Positions 1 through 6,684 of a stretch of 7,674 nt of DNA are shown in pieces. The stretch covers positions 1 to 7,674 of the forward strand of contig CAZCBJ010000194.1 of the NCBI GenBank assembly GCA_964496705.1, written 5' to 3'. A model generated the notes under the pieces. It did no database searches and was not told the DNA's origin. It saw only the letters and a list, made by a program, of their open reading frames with translations. This stretch comes from CAZCBJ01 sp964496705 (lineage in GTDB: Bacteria; Chloroflexota; Anaerolineae; Anaerolineales; Anaerolineaceae). The position numbers were made by a program, and so were the translations under genes. Within the stretch, counting starts at the first letter, position 1. The number at the start of each line of letters is the position of its first letter.

Positions 1-821
1 TGATGCTGGGGCGGGGGGTGGCGGAGGTGTATGCCGGCGGCGGGTGGGAGCAGGCGCTGGCCGGGTTGGCGCCGCAACTCAGCGCGGCGGACCTGGCGCT
101 GGCCAACCTGGAATCGCCGCTGGGCTTTGAGAGGGTGAGCGGCGCGGGGGATAACAACCTGTGCGCGCCGGCGGAGGGGGTGCGCGCGCTGCAGCGCGCC
201 GGGCTGGACCTGCTGGCGCTGACCAACAACCNNNNNNNNNNNNNNNNNNNNNGCAGCCCGGGCTGCGCGGGGGCTGAATGCAGCGCCGGGACGCTGGATA
301 TCCTGCGCGCTGCGGGGCTGGAGGGGATCGGCGGCGGGGCGGTGCACCGCCAGGTGAACGGGCTGCGCCTGGTTTTCCTGGCCTTTGAGGATGTCTCAGC
401 GCCGCTGGACCTGCAGGCGGCGGCGCGCCAGGTGGCGCAGGAGCGCGCGCGGGGGCGGCTGGTGGTGGTCTCGATGCACTGGGGGTTGGAGTATCAGGGC
501 GCGCCGGATGAGGTGCAGCGCGCCCAGGCTCAGACGCTGGCTGACGCGGGCGCGGCGCTGATCTGGGGGCACCATCCGCATGTGCTGCAGACGGTGGAGT
601 GGCTGCAGGGGGCGGGGCAGCCGGGCAGGGCGCTGGTGGCCTACAGCCTGGGCAATGCGCTCTTCGACCAGCCCTTCCTGCCCGAGACGCAGCGCTCGGC
701 GCTGCTGCTGGTCACCCTGGGGCGCGAGGGGGCGGCGGAATACGCGCTGATGCCGTTCGATATCCGGCGGGGCAGGGCGGTCAGCGGTCAGTCCTGGCTT
801 GAAGACGGCCGCCAGCCGTGA
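1..821 (+). CDS. CapA family protein (PGA_cap, metallophosphoesterase-like), 5'-partial
   Basis: The reading frame enters from the left edge. The first visible Met (position 3) sits in the segment MLGRGV, which in CapA proteins follows GD(V/I), so it is an internal Met and the true start lies upstream. Family motifs appear in order (numbering from that Met): ANLESPL, then TNN followed by a codon starting with C (likely the conserved His), VVVSMHWGLEY with H159, GHHPH with H190, H191 and H193, and AYSLGNALFDQ near the C-terminus. These are the metal-binding and structural motifs of the PGA_cap domain (PF09587). Members include CapA/PgsA of poly-gamma-glutamate capsule synthesis, but most are uncharacterised, and no other capsule gene is nearby. 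A 21-N gap interrupts the gene. Between the presumed His and the TLDIL segment there are about eight more residues than I expect for the family, so the gap length is probably nominal. It converges on the DUF4173 gene with 7 bp between stop codons. Confidence 0.9.
   Translation, partial: MLGRGVAEVYAGGGWEQALAGLAPQLSAADLALANLESPLGFERVSGAGDNNLCAPAEGVRALQRAGLDLLALTNNXXXXXXXXSPGCAGAECSAGTLDILRAAGLEGIGGGAVHRQVNGLRLVFLAFEDVSAPLDLQAAARQVAQERARGRLVVVSMHWGLEYQGAPDEVQRAQAQTLADAGAALIWGHHPHVLQTVEWLQGAGQPGRALVAYSLGNALFDQPFLPETQRSALLLVTLGREGAAEYALMPFDIRRGRAVSGQSWLEDGRQP
232..252. other. Assembly gap (21 Ns) within capA-like gene
   Basis: Twenty-one unknown bases interrupt the coding sequence just after the TNN of the TNNH motif. 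The reading frame is the same on both sides as written. The right flank begins at once with a perfect 14-bp palindrome, GCAGCCCGGGCTGC (253-266), which may have caused the sequencing or assembly failure. Confidence 0.98.
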
Positions 822-828
822 TTCAATA

Positions 829-2481
829 TCAGTCCAGCCCGCGGAAGGCATAGCAGCTCTGCGTCTGGCCATGGATGGTGACGCTCAGGTCGCCGCGCTC
901 ATCCTCGGAGACGGGGTAGGCGGAGAGGGGCGCCTGCAAAACGGCGTACCAGGCGCGGGCAGTGCTGGCGGCGACGTGGAAGGAGGGCCACGGGCGCGGG
1001 CGGCTGTCCTGAGCAGCCAGCGCGGCGCGGCAGGCCAACACCCCGCCCACCTGATCGCGCAGGGCGGGCGACAGGCGCGCGTCCTGGAAGCGGGCGGCCA
1101 GCGCCGGCACGGAGTCATCCGAGAGGCTGAGCAGATAAGCCGTGTCCAGCTCGCGCCCGGCGGCGGCGCGCGCCACGTTCTGGCGCACGATGAAGCCGTC
1201 CACGTTGAGCGCGGTCAGCGAAATGCCGAAGCCGAGCGTCACCACCACCAGCGCCAGCGCGAAATGGCGCATGCGGTCGGCCAGCTCCACCGCCACGGTG
1301 GCTGCCAGCAGGATGCCGATCCACACCATGAAGACGTGGGTGTAGGTGCGCAGGCGGGTGAAGCTGTAGGCGGCTTCATAGAGCAGCAGGCGCTGGAAGG
1401 CGGAAACCAGGATGACCGCCACCAGCCCCAGCAGCAGGATGCCCAGGCCGGAGAAGAGGCTGCGCTGCTGGCCGGAGGTGCGGCGGGTGATGGTGCTCAG
1501 CCCGAGGAAGAGCAGCAGGCTGATCACCGCCACCACCACCAGCTCGCCGAAGCCGCGCCGCGCGTACTCCGAAAAGGTGTACCCGTCCACTTGGATGTTG
1601 GCCTGACCGCCGAAGAAGTAGCGAAACTGGATGGCGACGAAGAAGATGAACAGCAGGTTGACGCAGCCCAGCACCACCACCGCCTCGGTCCAACCGAGGA
1701 AGGGCGGCAGCCAGGGCTTTTCGACGCCGATCAGCTTTTCGTTGCGGCTGACGGCCAGCGCGTGGGCGATGGCGCCGATCAGCAGATAGGCCAGGATGCA
1801 GATGTAGATGGCGCGGAAGATGTATTCGTCGAGATATTCGATGTTGAACAGGCGCAGAAAAGCGTCCAGTTGTTTGGAAAAAATCGGGTCGGCGGCAGCC
1901 AACAGCGAAGCCAGCAGCGCCACCACCGGCAGCGCCAGCAGCAGGCCGCGCAGCACGGCCCAGATGGGGCGCGGCGCGGTGGACTTTTTGGGCGCGGCGG
2001 GGGGCGCAGCCTCCGGCGATGTCCCGGACTCCGGCGGGGTTTCGCCGGCAGCGGCGCCGTTCTCTCCGCTGCCGTTTTTGCGGAACAACACGCCCACCGG
2101 GCGGGCCAGCGCGCTGCCCGACAGGCGCAGGAAACCCAGGAAATAATCGCTCAGGCTGTAATCCAGCCACTTGCCGCCCAGCCAGGTGAGCGCCAGCACC
2201 GCCATGGCGGTCAGCGTGATGGCGATGCTTATGAAGGTGGTGAAGGGTTCCTGGCGGATGAAGGTCACCGCGGCGAAGAACAGCACCGGCGCCAGCAGGA
2301 TCGGGCTGGCGGGGGCGGGGCGGCGCTTCTCCCACCAGGTGAGCAGCGCGCCGGCGGCCAGGCAGATGAGGACAAACAGAAGAAAGTTGATGCCGGGTTC
2401 TTTTTTCCAGAAGAGCTGGTCAAAGCACCAGGCGGCGAACAGCGCCAGCAAACTGAGGCGGGTGGTGTGTTTAATTGGCAT
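829..2481 (-). CDS. DUF4173 domain multi-pass membrane protein
   Basis: The protein has 550 residues. A longer frame opens at 2562, but the Met at 2481 is preceded by GAGGT five bases upstream and leads directly into the first hydrophobic helix, so I start there. About four membrane helices (roughly residues 8-110) come first. A Gly/Ala/Pro-rich, probably disordered linker follows (about 140-180). Then come six to seven more helices (about 190-455) and a soluble C-terminal tail of about 95 residues. The second half carries segments I associate with DUF4173 (PF13777): FRYFFGG, then FSEYARRGFGELV, LYEAAYSFTRLRTYTHVF, and LNVDGFIVRQN ahead of the tail. The family function is unknown, and it would act in the cytoplasmic membrane. 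No operon partner is visible: it is convergent with the capA-like gene and divergent from the methyltransferase. The + strand opposite it is also open for 568 codons, but that frame is a GC-rich shadow. Confidence 0.9.
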   Translation of the reverse strand: MPIKHTTRLSLLALFAAWCFDQLFWKKEPGINFLLFVLICLAAGALLTWWEKRRPAPASPILLAPVLFFAAVTFIRQEPFTTFISIAITLTAMAVLALTWLGGKWLDYSLSDYFLGFLRLSGSALARPVGVLFRKNGSGENGAAAGETPPESGTSPEAAPPAAPKKSTAPRPIWAVLRGLLLALPVVALLASLLAAADPIFSKQLDAFLRLFNIEYLDEYIFRAIYICILAYLLIGAIAHALAVSRNEKLIGVEKPWLPPFLGWTEAVVVLGCVNLLFIFFVAIQFRYFFGGQANIQVDGYTFSEYARRGFGELVVVAVISLLLFLGLSTITRRTSGQQRSLFSGLGILLLGLVAVILVSAFQRLLLYEAAYSFTRLRTYTHVFMVWIGILLAATVAVELADRMRHFALALVVVTLGFGISLTALNVDGFIVRQNVARAAAGRELDTAYLLSLSDDSVPALAARFQDARLSPALRDQVGGVLACRAALAAQDSRPRPWPSFHVAASTARAWYAVLQAPLSAYPVSEDERGDLSVTIHGQTQSCYAFRGLD

Positions 2482-2486
2482 GGCAG

Positions 2487-2493
2487 ACCTCGT
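2487..2493 (-). promoter_or_regulatory. Shine-Dalgarno that sets the DUF4173 start
   Basis: Read on the - strand this is ACGAGGT, ending five bases before the ATG at 2481-2479. It favours this start over the upstream in-frame ATGs, including the one at 2562, which would add a polar 27-residue stretch unlike the family N-terminus. Confidence 0.7.
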
Positions 2494-2656
2494 TATCCGC
2501 GATGAGTGGCGGGTCAACACAGCAGACTGCCAGGCAGCGCTGGTCAGACCCATGCATAGCATACACCCAACGGGTTTGTTTTGCCACTCCCCAAATCCCC
2601 TTTCGCGCGCACCTGAGTGCTTGACGAGCGGGTGTCGAGTACAATGTGGGGGGAAG

Positions 2657-2733
2657 GAGTTGGGAATTAGGAGTTAGGAATTAGGAGTTAGGAGTTAGGA
2701 GTTAGGAGTAAAAAGTGAAGAGTAAGGAGTAAA
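2657..2733. repeat. Seven-base tandem repeat array (GAGTTAG/GAATTAG)
   Basis: From 2657 to 2705 there are seven consecutive 7-bp units: one GAGTTGG, two GAATTAG and four exact GAGTTAG. A decayed tail follows to about 2733 (GAGTAAA, GTGAAGAGTAAG, GAGTAAA). The array lies in the 294-bp region between the divergent DUF4173 and methyltransferase genes and ends about 40 bp before the methyltransferase start. Seven is not a multiple of three, so the array puts TAG in all three forward frames and TAA in all three reverse frames. Regularly spaced GG pairs could permit a two-tetrad G-quadruplex. Heptanucleotide repeats of this kind resemble the short tandemly repeated repetitive sequences described in cyanobacteria. 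The role here is unknown. Confidence 0.95.
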
Positions 2734-2775
2734 TCGTATACCTCATTACCCAGTACACAATAAGGAAACCATTCC

Positions 2776-3570
2776 ATGCCTGATGAATCAAGCCTCAACC
2801 GCCAGGCCCACGACCTCTGGGAGCAGAACGCCGCTTTCTGGGACGAGCACATGGGCGAAGGCAACGATTTTCACCTCATGCTGGTTGCGCCGACCACCGA
2901 GCGCTTGCTGGCGCTGCAGCCGGGCGAGCGCGTGCTGGAGGTGGCCTGCGGCAACGGCGCCTTCGCCCGCCGCATGGCAGACTTGGGCGCGCGGGTGACC
3001 GCCACCGATTTCAGTGAGACGTTCATTGAGCGCGCGCGGGGGCATTCAAGCGCTTACGCGGGGCGTATCGATTACCGCGTGGTGGATGCCACCGACCCGG
3101 CCCAACTGCTGCCGCTGGGGGTGGGGAGCTTCGACGCGGCAGCGGCCAACATGGCGCTGATGGACATGGCCGAGATCGACCCGCTGTTGGGCGCGCTGGC
3201 TGAGTTGCTGCGCCCGGGCGGGCGTTTTGTGTTCTCGGTGACCCATCCAGCGTTCAATTCAATCTACAGTTACAAAGCGCTGGAGGAAGACGAGCGCGAG
3301 GGGCGGCTGGTGTTTACTCACCTGATCAAGACGCGCGGCTATTTGACCCCCGCTGCGCAGCGCGGTGAGGGGGTGATCGGTCAGCCTGCGCCGCACTACT
3401 ACTTCCACCGCCCGATCAGCGCGCTGCTCAATGCCTGCCTGCGGGCGGGATTCATGGTGGATGGGTTTGAGGAGCCGGCTTTCCCGGCTGGCGCGCCGGC
3501 CAAACGCCCGCTTTCCTGGGAGAATTATCCCGATTTTCCGCCGATATTGGTGGTGCGGGTGACGCGGTAG
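2776..3570 (+). CDS. Class I SAM-dependent methyltransferase
   Basis: This 264-residue protein has a Rossmann-type methyltransferase core. Motif I is VLEVACGNG (residues 53-61), which forms the SAM glycine loop. The acidic residue ending strand 2 is D78 in VTATDFS. A VVDATD segment follows, then FDAAAANMALMDM (motif IV region) and LLRPGGRFVFSVTHPAF (strand 5 and after). The N-terminal stretch WEQNAAFWDEHMGEGNDFH is typical of small-molecule methyltransferases of the Methyltransf_11/25 type. The substrate cannot be told from sequence. The ATG at 2776 is preceded by AAGGA nine bases upstream. The stop TAG at 3568-3570 lies inside the first copy of a 15-bp intergenic repeat, so the repeat appears to supply the end of the gene. 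It looks monocistronic. Confidence 0.93.
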   Translation: MPDESSLNRQAHDLWEQNAAFWDEHMGEGNDFHLMLVAPTTERLLALQPGERVLEVACGNGAFARRMADLGARVTATDFSETFIERARGHSSAYAGRIDYRVVDATDPAQLLPLGVGSFDAAAANMALMDMAEIDPLLGALAELLRPGGRFVFSVTHPAFNSIYSYKALEEDEREGRLVFTHLIKTRGYLTPAAQRGEGVIGQPAPHYYFHRPISALLNACLRAGFMVDGFEEPAFPAGAPAKRPLSWENYPDFPPILVVRVTR

Positions 3571-3581
3571 GGGCGGGTCTG
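3567..3581 (+). repeat. 15-bp repeat, direct copy 1 (contains the methyltransferase stop)
   Basis: GTAGGGGCGGGTCTG, identical to copy 2 at 3590-3604 and inverted at 3637-3651. Bases 2-4 of the element (TAG) are the methyltransferase stop codon. Confidence 0.95.
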
Positions 3582-3589
3582 TGTGGCAC

Positions 3590-3604
3590 GTAGGGGCGGG
3601 TCTG
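3590..3604 (+). repeat. 15-bp repeat, direct copy 2 (left arm of inverted repeat)
   Basis: GTAGGGGCGGGTCTG, eight bases after copy 1. It pairs perfectly over 15 bp with the inverted copy at 3637-3651 across a 32-base loop. The resulting GC-rich stem is followed by a moderately T-rich stretch and could end transcription from the methyltransferase gene. It could equally be a dispersed palindromic element. Confidence 0.95.
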
Positions 3605-3636
3605 AGGAATGTATGGGTCAATTGGTTTTTAGGGAA

Positions 3637-3651
3637 CAGACCCGCCCCTAC
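3637..3651 (-). repeat. 15-bp repeat, inverted copy (right arm)
   Basis: CAGACCCGCCCCTAC, the exact reverse complement of copies 1 and 2. It can pair with either direct copy, giving two alternative hairpins with different loop lengths (32 or 55 bases). Confidence 0.95.
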
Positions 3652-3680
3652 TTGTTGATTTTCGATTTCGGCTGTATCCT
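3652..3680 (+). promoter_or_regulatory. Possible promoter for the two-component genes
   Basis: A -35-like TTGTTG (3652-3657) is followed after 17 bases by a -10-like TATCCT (3675-3680), just after the inverted repeat and about 55 bp before the regulator start. Both hexamers match the sigma-70 consensus only moderately, so this is a candidate based on spacing and position. Confidence 0.3.
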
Positions 3681-3734
3681 TTAAGACATCCATTCTGATT
3701 TGGTTATCTCCTCATCACCCGTCCCATCTCACCG

Positions 3735-4490
3735 ATGACACTTTTATTCACCTGCCTGATCGTTGAAGACAATCCCAAGCTGCGCGCGGCGCTGCACAGC
3801 GGGCTGGAGGCCACCGGCGCGGTGCGCGTGACCGGCGGCTGCGCCAGCGGCGAGGATGCCCTGGCGCTGTGCTTGGGCGCCGACGCCCCGCCGCAGGTGA
3901 TCCTGATGGACGTGCAATTGATCGGACCGCTCAACGGCATCCAGGCGGCGGTCGCCATCCGGCGCGAATTCCCGCGCCTGCCGGTGGTGTTCTATTCCAT
4001 CCAGGACGACGACGCTTATTACCGCGATTTCCGCCGCTCGGGCATCCTCAGCCATTACGCCTACGTGCGCAAGACCAATTACCTGCTGCCGGAGATGATC
4101 GTTCCGCTGCTGCGCGACGCGGTCTCGGGGCGCAGCTTCATCGACCCGGAGATCGAATCGCGCGTGCAGGAGGTGCGGCGCAAGGACGAGCAGTCGCCGA
4201 TGGCGCTGCTGGAGCCGAATGAGCAGGTGGTGGCGCGCATGCTGGCCCAGGGGCTGACCAACGAGCAGATCGCCACGCGGCTGGGCTTCCGCGACAAGCG
4301 CACCATCTCGCGCACCAATGGGCAGATTTACGCCGCCTGGGGGCTGGATATCAGCGCGACGGATGAGAAGGTGGCGCGCACGCGCGCTTCGATCATCGTC
4401 CAGAGCGGGCGGCTGATCGTGTGGGATGAGCAGGGGGCGGCGCGCGTGCAGAACGAGCGCGGCGACTGGGTGCCCTGGGAGGAGGGGTGA
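3735..4490 (+). CDS. Two-component response regulator, REC plus LuxR-like HTH
   Basis: The protein has 251 residues. The N-terminal receiver domain (about 4-125) has the acidic pair E11/D12, phosphoacceptor D59 in ILMDV, switch Ser S88 in VVFYS and conserved Lys K113 in VRKTN. About residues 155-205 form a four-helix HTH resembling LuxR/GerE: LEPNEQVVARMLAQGLTNEQ, then IATRLG. The recognition region is RTISRTNGQIYAAWGL rather than the usual TVK-x-H form. A further 45 or so residues (KVARTRASI, LIVWDEQG, GDWVPWEEG) extend beyond a standard NarL-type regulator. It should bind DNA when phosphorylated, and the downstream kinase is the obvious partner. Its stop overlaps the kinase start by 4 bp, which suggests translational coupling. 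No Shine-Dalgarno is visible before the ATG, where the sequence is pyrimidine-rich, so the start is less certain than the function. Confidence 0.92.
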   Translation: MTLLFTCLIVEDNPKLRAALHSGLEATGAVRVTGGCASGEDALALCLGADAPPQVILMDVQLIGPLNGIQAAVAIRREFPRLPVVFYSIQDDDAYYRDFRRSGILSHYAYVRKTNYLLPEMIVPLLRDAVSGRSFIDPEIESRVQEVRRKDEQSPMALLEPNEQVVARMLAQGLTNEQIATRLGFRDKRTISRTNGQIYAAWGLDISATDEKVARTRASIIVQSGRLIVWDEQGAARVQNERGDWVPWEEG

Positions 4491-6610
4491 GCGGTATTTT
4501 CCTGCTCGACTGGGCGGCGCTGGCGGTGTCGCTGTTCAACGTCGTGCTGATGCTCTGGCTGGGGCTGACCGTGCTGCTCAACGCCGACCGGCGCACATGG
4601 GGGGTTTGGCTGGCGGCGGAAGGGCTGCTGATGGGGGCGGCCTTTTTCATCGCCCATTCGTCCATCCTCGCCCGCGACGCCCAATCCTTCGGTCCGGGGG
4701 TCAATTTTTGGTGGCAGGCCGGTTGGGGGCCGCTGGTGGCCTCGCCCTTCGCCTGGTACGTGATGATGCTGTGGTATTCGGGCTTCTGGGATGACCGGCG
4801 CAGCGCGCTGCACCGCCGCCAACTGCCCTGGTTTGTGCTGACCGTGCTGCTGAGCCTCTTCCTGGTGGGGCTGCTGCTGCTGGCCAACCCGCTGCCCAAC
4901 ATCTGGCAGGCCGCCCAGCTCGACCTGGGCGGGATGCCGGCGCTGGGCGGAATCCCGCTGCTGTTCCTCGGCTTCCCGCCCTACATCCTGATGAGCATCG
5001 GTCTTTCGCTGGACGCGCTGCTGCGCCCGGCTCCGCCGGCGCGCTGGATGGGCACGCGCGCGCGCCAGCGCGCCCGTCCCTGGCTGGTGGCGGCCACGCT
5101 GGCCCTGCTGGCAGTCAGCGTGGTGGTGGGTGGGCTGCTGTTCTGGCTGGTGTTCGTCCGCCAGCGCCCGATCCCCTGGGAGGAATACCTGCGCCTGGCG
5201 GATGCGATCATCTGGGTGGATTTCATCCTGGCGGCGCTGATCGGGCTGGCGATCCTGCTGCTGGGGCAGGCGCTGGTCTCGTATGAAGTGTTCACCGGCA
5301 AAATCCTGCCGCGGCGCGGTTTTTTTCGCCAGTGGCGCAACGCGGTCATCCTGGCGGCGGGGGTCAGCGCGGCGCTCTCGGCCAGCCTGACGCTGCAATT
5401 ACGCCCGATATACAGCGTGCTGCTGGCGCTGCTGCTGATGACCACCTTCTACGCGCTGGCTGGCTGGCGTGCGCACGTCGAGCGCGAGGAGAGCATCCAC
5501 CGTCTGCGCCCGTTCGTCTCCAGCCCGCGCCTCTACGAGCGCTTTTTCGACAACGCCGGGGAGGGGCTGCCGCAGGTGGATGTGTCGCTGCCCTTCACCG
5601 CGCTGTGCCAGGACGTGCTGGGGGTGCGGCGGGCGGTGCTGCTGCCGGCGGGGGCGCTGGCTGCGCTGGCTGGCGCGCCGCTGCGTTTTCCCCCCGCAGA
5701 AGAGAGCGAATTGCCCGCGCTGGGCGACCTGCGCGAGCGCTTTGCGCCGGGCGTCATCGGTCTGCCGCTGGAGGGCGGCGGGCAGGGCTTCGTCTGGGCG
5801 GTGCCGCTGTGGTCGGAGCGCGGGCTGATCGGCGTGCTGCTGCTGGGTGAGAAGGTTGACGGCAGCCTGTTTTCGCAGGAGGAGATTGAGATCGCCCGCG
5901 CGGGCGGCGAGCGGCTGGTGGACCTGCAGGCTTCGGCTGAGCTGGCCCGCCGCCTGATGAGCCTACAGCGCCAGCGCCTGGCGCAGTCACAGGTGCTGGA
6001 CCGGCGCGCGCGGCGCGTGCTGCACGACGACGTGCTGCCGCGCCTGCACACCGCGCTGCTGGGGCTTTCAGCTCAGCCGCCGGAGATGCTCAGTCCCGGC
6101 GACCGCGAGGCGATTGACCTGCTGACCGGGGCGCACCGCCAGATTTCAGACCTGCTACGCGAGATGCCCGCCGCCGGCGCGCCGGAGCTGGCGCGCCTGG
6201 GGCTGCTGGACGGGCTGCGCCAGGTGCTCGAAGGCGAGCTGCGGGATGCTTTCGAGCGCGTGGCGTGGCGGGTGGGTGAGGGGGTGGAGGAGCGCTGCCG
6301 GGAGCTGGGGGCGCTGGAGGCGGAGGTGGTGTTCTACGCGGCGCGCGAGGCGCTGCGCAACGCGGCGCAGCACGCCCGGGCGGCGGATTCATCTGCGCCG
6401 CTGCATTTGTGCGTCTCGGCGGACTGGGCGGGCGGGCTGCGCTTGGTGATCGAGGACGACGGGGTGGGGATGGCGGCGGGCGGTGGGACGCGCGGCAGCG
6501 GCCAGGGCCTGGCGCTGCACTCCACGCTGATGGCGGTGGTGGGCGGCTCGCTGGCGCTGGAGAGCGCGCCGGGCGAGTACACCCGGGTGGTGCTGAGCTT
6601 GCCGGGGTGA
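4487..6610 (+). CDS. Membrane sensor histidine kinase with GAF-like domain
   Basis: The 707-residue protein starts at GTG, overlapping the regulator stop in GTGA, with GGGAGG-type purines just upstream. It has eight or nine hydrophobic helices between residues 9 and 326, including a YEVFTGK segment between helices. A GAF-like domain follows (about 345-475; VPLWSERGLIGVLLLGEK). A helical region then carries the phosphorylation site RRVLHDDV with H513, in the LHDD style of HisKA_3 (NarX/DesK-type) kinases. The ATP-binding domain has an N box REALRNAAQHA (E621, N625), a G1 box EDDGVG (D658) and a G2 box GSGQGL (670-675). The protein should autophosphorylate at H513 and phosphorylate D59 of the adjacent regulator. 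The many-helix sensor lacks a recognisable periplasmic domain, so the stimulus may be sensed in the membrane or by the GAF domain. The signal is unknown. Confidence 0.93.
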   Translation: MSGIFLLDWAALAVSLFNVVLMLWLGLTVLLNADRRTWGVWLAAEGLLMGAAFFIAHSSILARDAQSFGPGVNFWWQAGWGPLVASPFAWYVMMLWYSGFWDDRRSALHRRQLPWFVLTVLLSLFLVGLLLLANPLPNIWQAAQLDLGGMPALGGIPLLFLGFPPYILMSIGLSLDALLRPAPPARWMGTRARQRARPWLVAATLALLAVSVVVGGLLFWLVFVRQRPIPWEEYLRLADAIIWVDFILAALIGLAILLLGQALVSYEVFTGKILPRRGFFRQWRNAVILAAGVSAALSASLTLQLRPIYSVLLALLLMTTFYALAGWRAHVEREESIHRLRPFVSSPRLYERFFDNAGEGLPQVDVSLPFTALCQDVLGVRRAVLLPAGALAALAGAPLRFPPAEESELPALGDLRERFAPGVIGLPLEGGGQGFVWAVPLWSERGLIGVLLLGEKVDGSLFSQEEIEIARAGGERLVDLQASAELARRLMSLQRQRLAQSQVLDRRARRVLHDDVLPRLHTALLGLSAQPPEMLSPGDREAIDLLTGAHRQISDLLREMPAAGAPELARLGLLDGLRQVLEGELRDAFERVAWRVGEGVEERCRELGALEAEVVFYAAREALRNAAQHARAADSSAPLHLCVSADWAGGLRLVIEDDGVGMAAGGGTRGSGQGLALHSTLMAVVGGSLALESAPGEYTRVVLSLPG

Positions 6611-6672
6611 AATTTGACTTCGTTTGAGCCTGGCGATCGGACTGGGCGCGGGCTGAGATCGTTGGTGTATCG

Positions 6673-6680
6673 GGAGGTGA
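6673..6680 (+). promoter_or_regulatory. Near-perfect Shine-Dalgarno of the small membrane protein
   Basis: GGAGGTGA extends to a full match with the 16S anti-Shine-Dalgarno. The GGAGG core ends seven bases before the ATG at 6685. It is the strongest ribosome binding site in the window. Confidence 0.85.
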
Positions 6681-6684
6681 GCAA

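Noticed and set aside
799..2505. A 568-codon open frame on the + strand opposite the DUF4173 gene
   Set aside because: Its product is rich in Gln, His, Arg and Gly with no domain pattern, whereas the - strand frame gives a coherent DUF4173 membrane protein with a ribosome binding site. High GC content explains the open antisense frame.
2621..2645. Promoter-like TTGACG and TACAAT upstream of the methyltransferase
   Set aside because: Both hexamers look good, but the spacer is only 13 bases, too short for a sigma-70 promoter, and there is no extended -10.
2657..2733. CRISPR array or telomere-like repeat
   Set aside because: The units are directly adjacent 7-mers without spacers, and TTAGGAG arrays inside a gene-dense bacterial region are ordinary tandem repeats, not chromosome ends.
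3567..3651. Insertion sequence or MITE with terminal inverted repeats
   Set aside because: The repeats enclose only a short spacer, there is no transposase fragment, and I see no target-site duplication flanking the 85-bp unit.
4328..5398. A 356-codon - strand frame opposite the regulator and kinase genes
   Set aside because: It is a low-complexity Gln/Arg/Pro-rich product and the antisense shadow of well-supported genes with all catalytic motifs.
6614..6642. TTGACT as a -35 box for a separate promoter of the small membrane protein
   Set aside because: No acceptable -10 hexamer lies 16-18 bases downstream, so the gene is better treated as part of the upstream operon.
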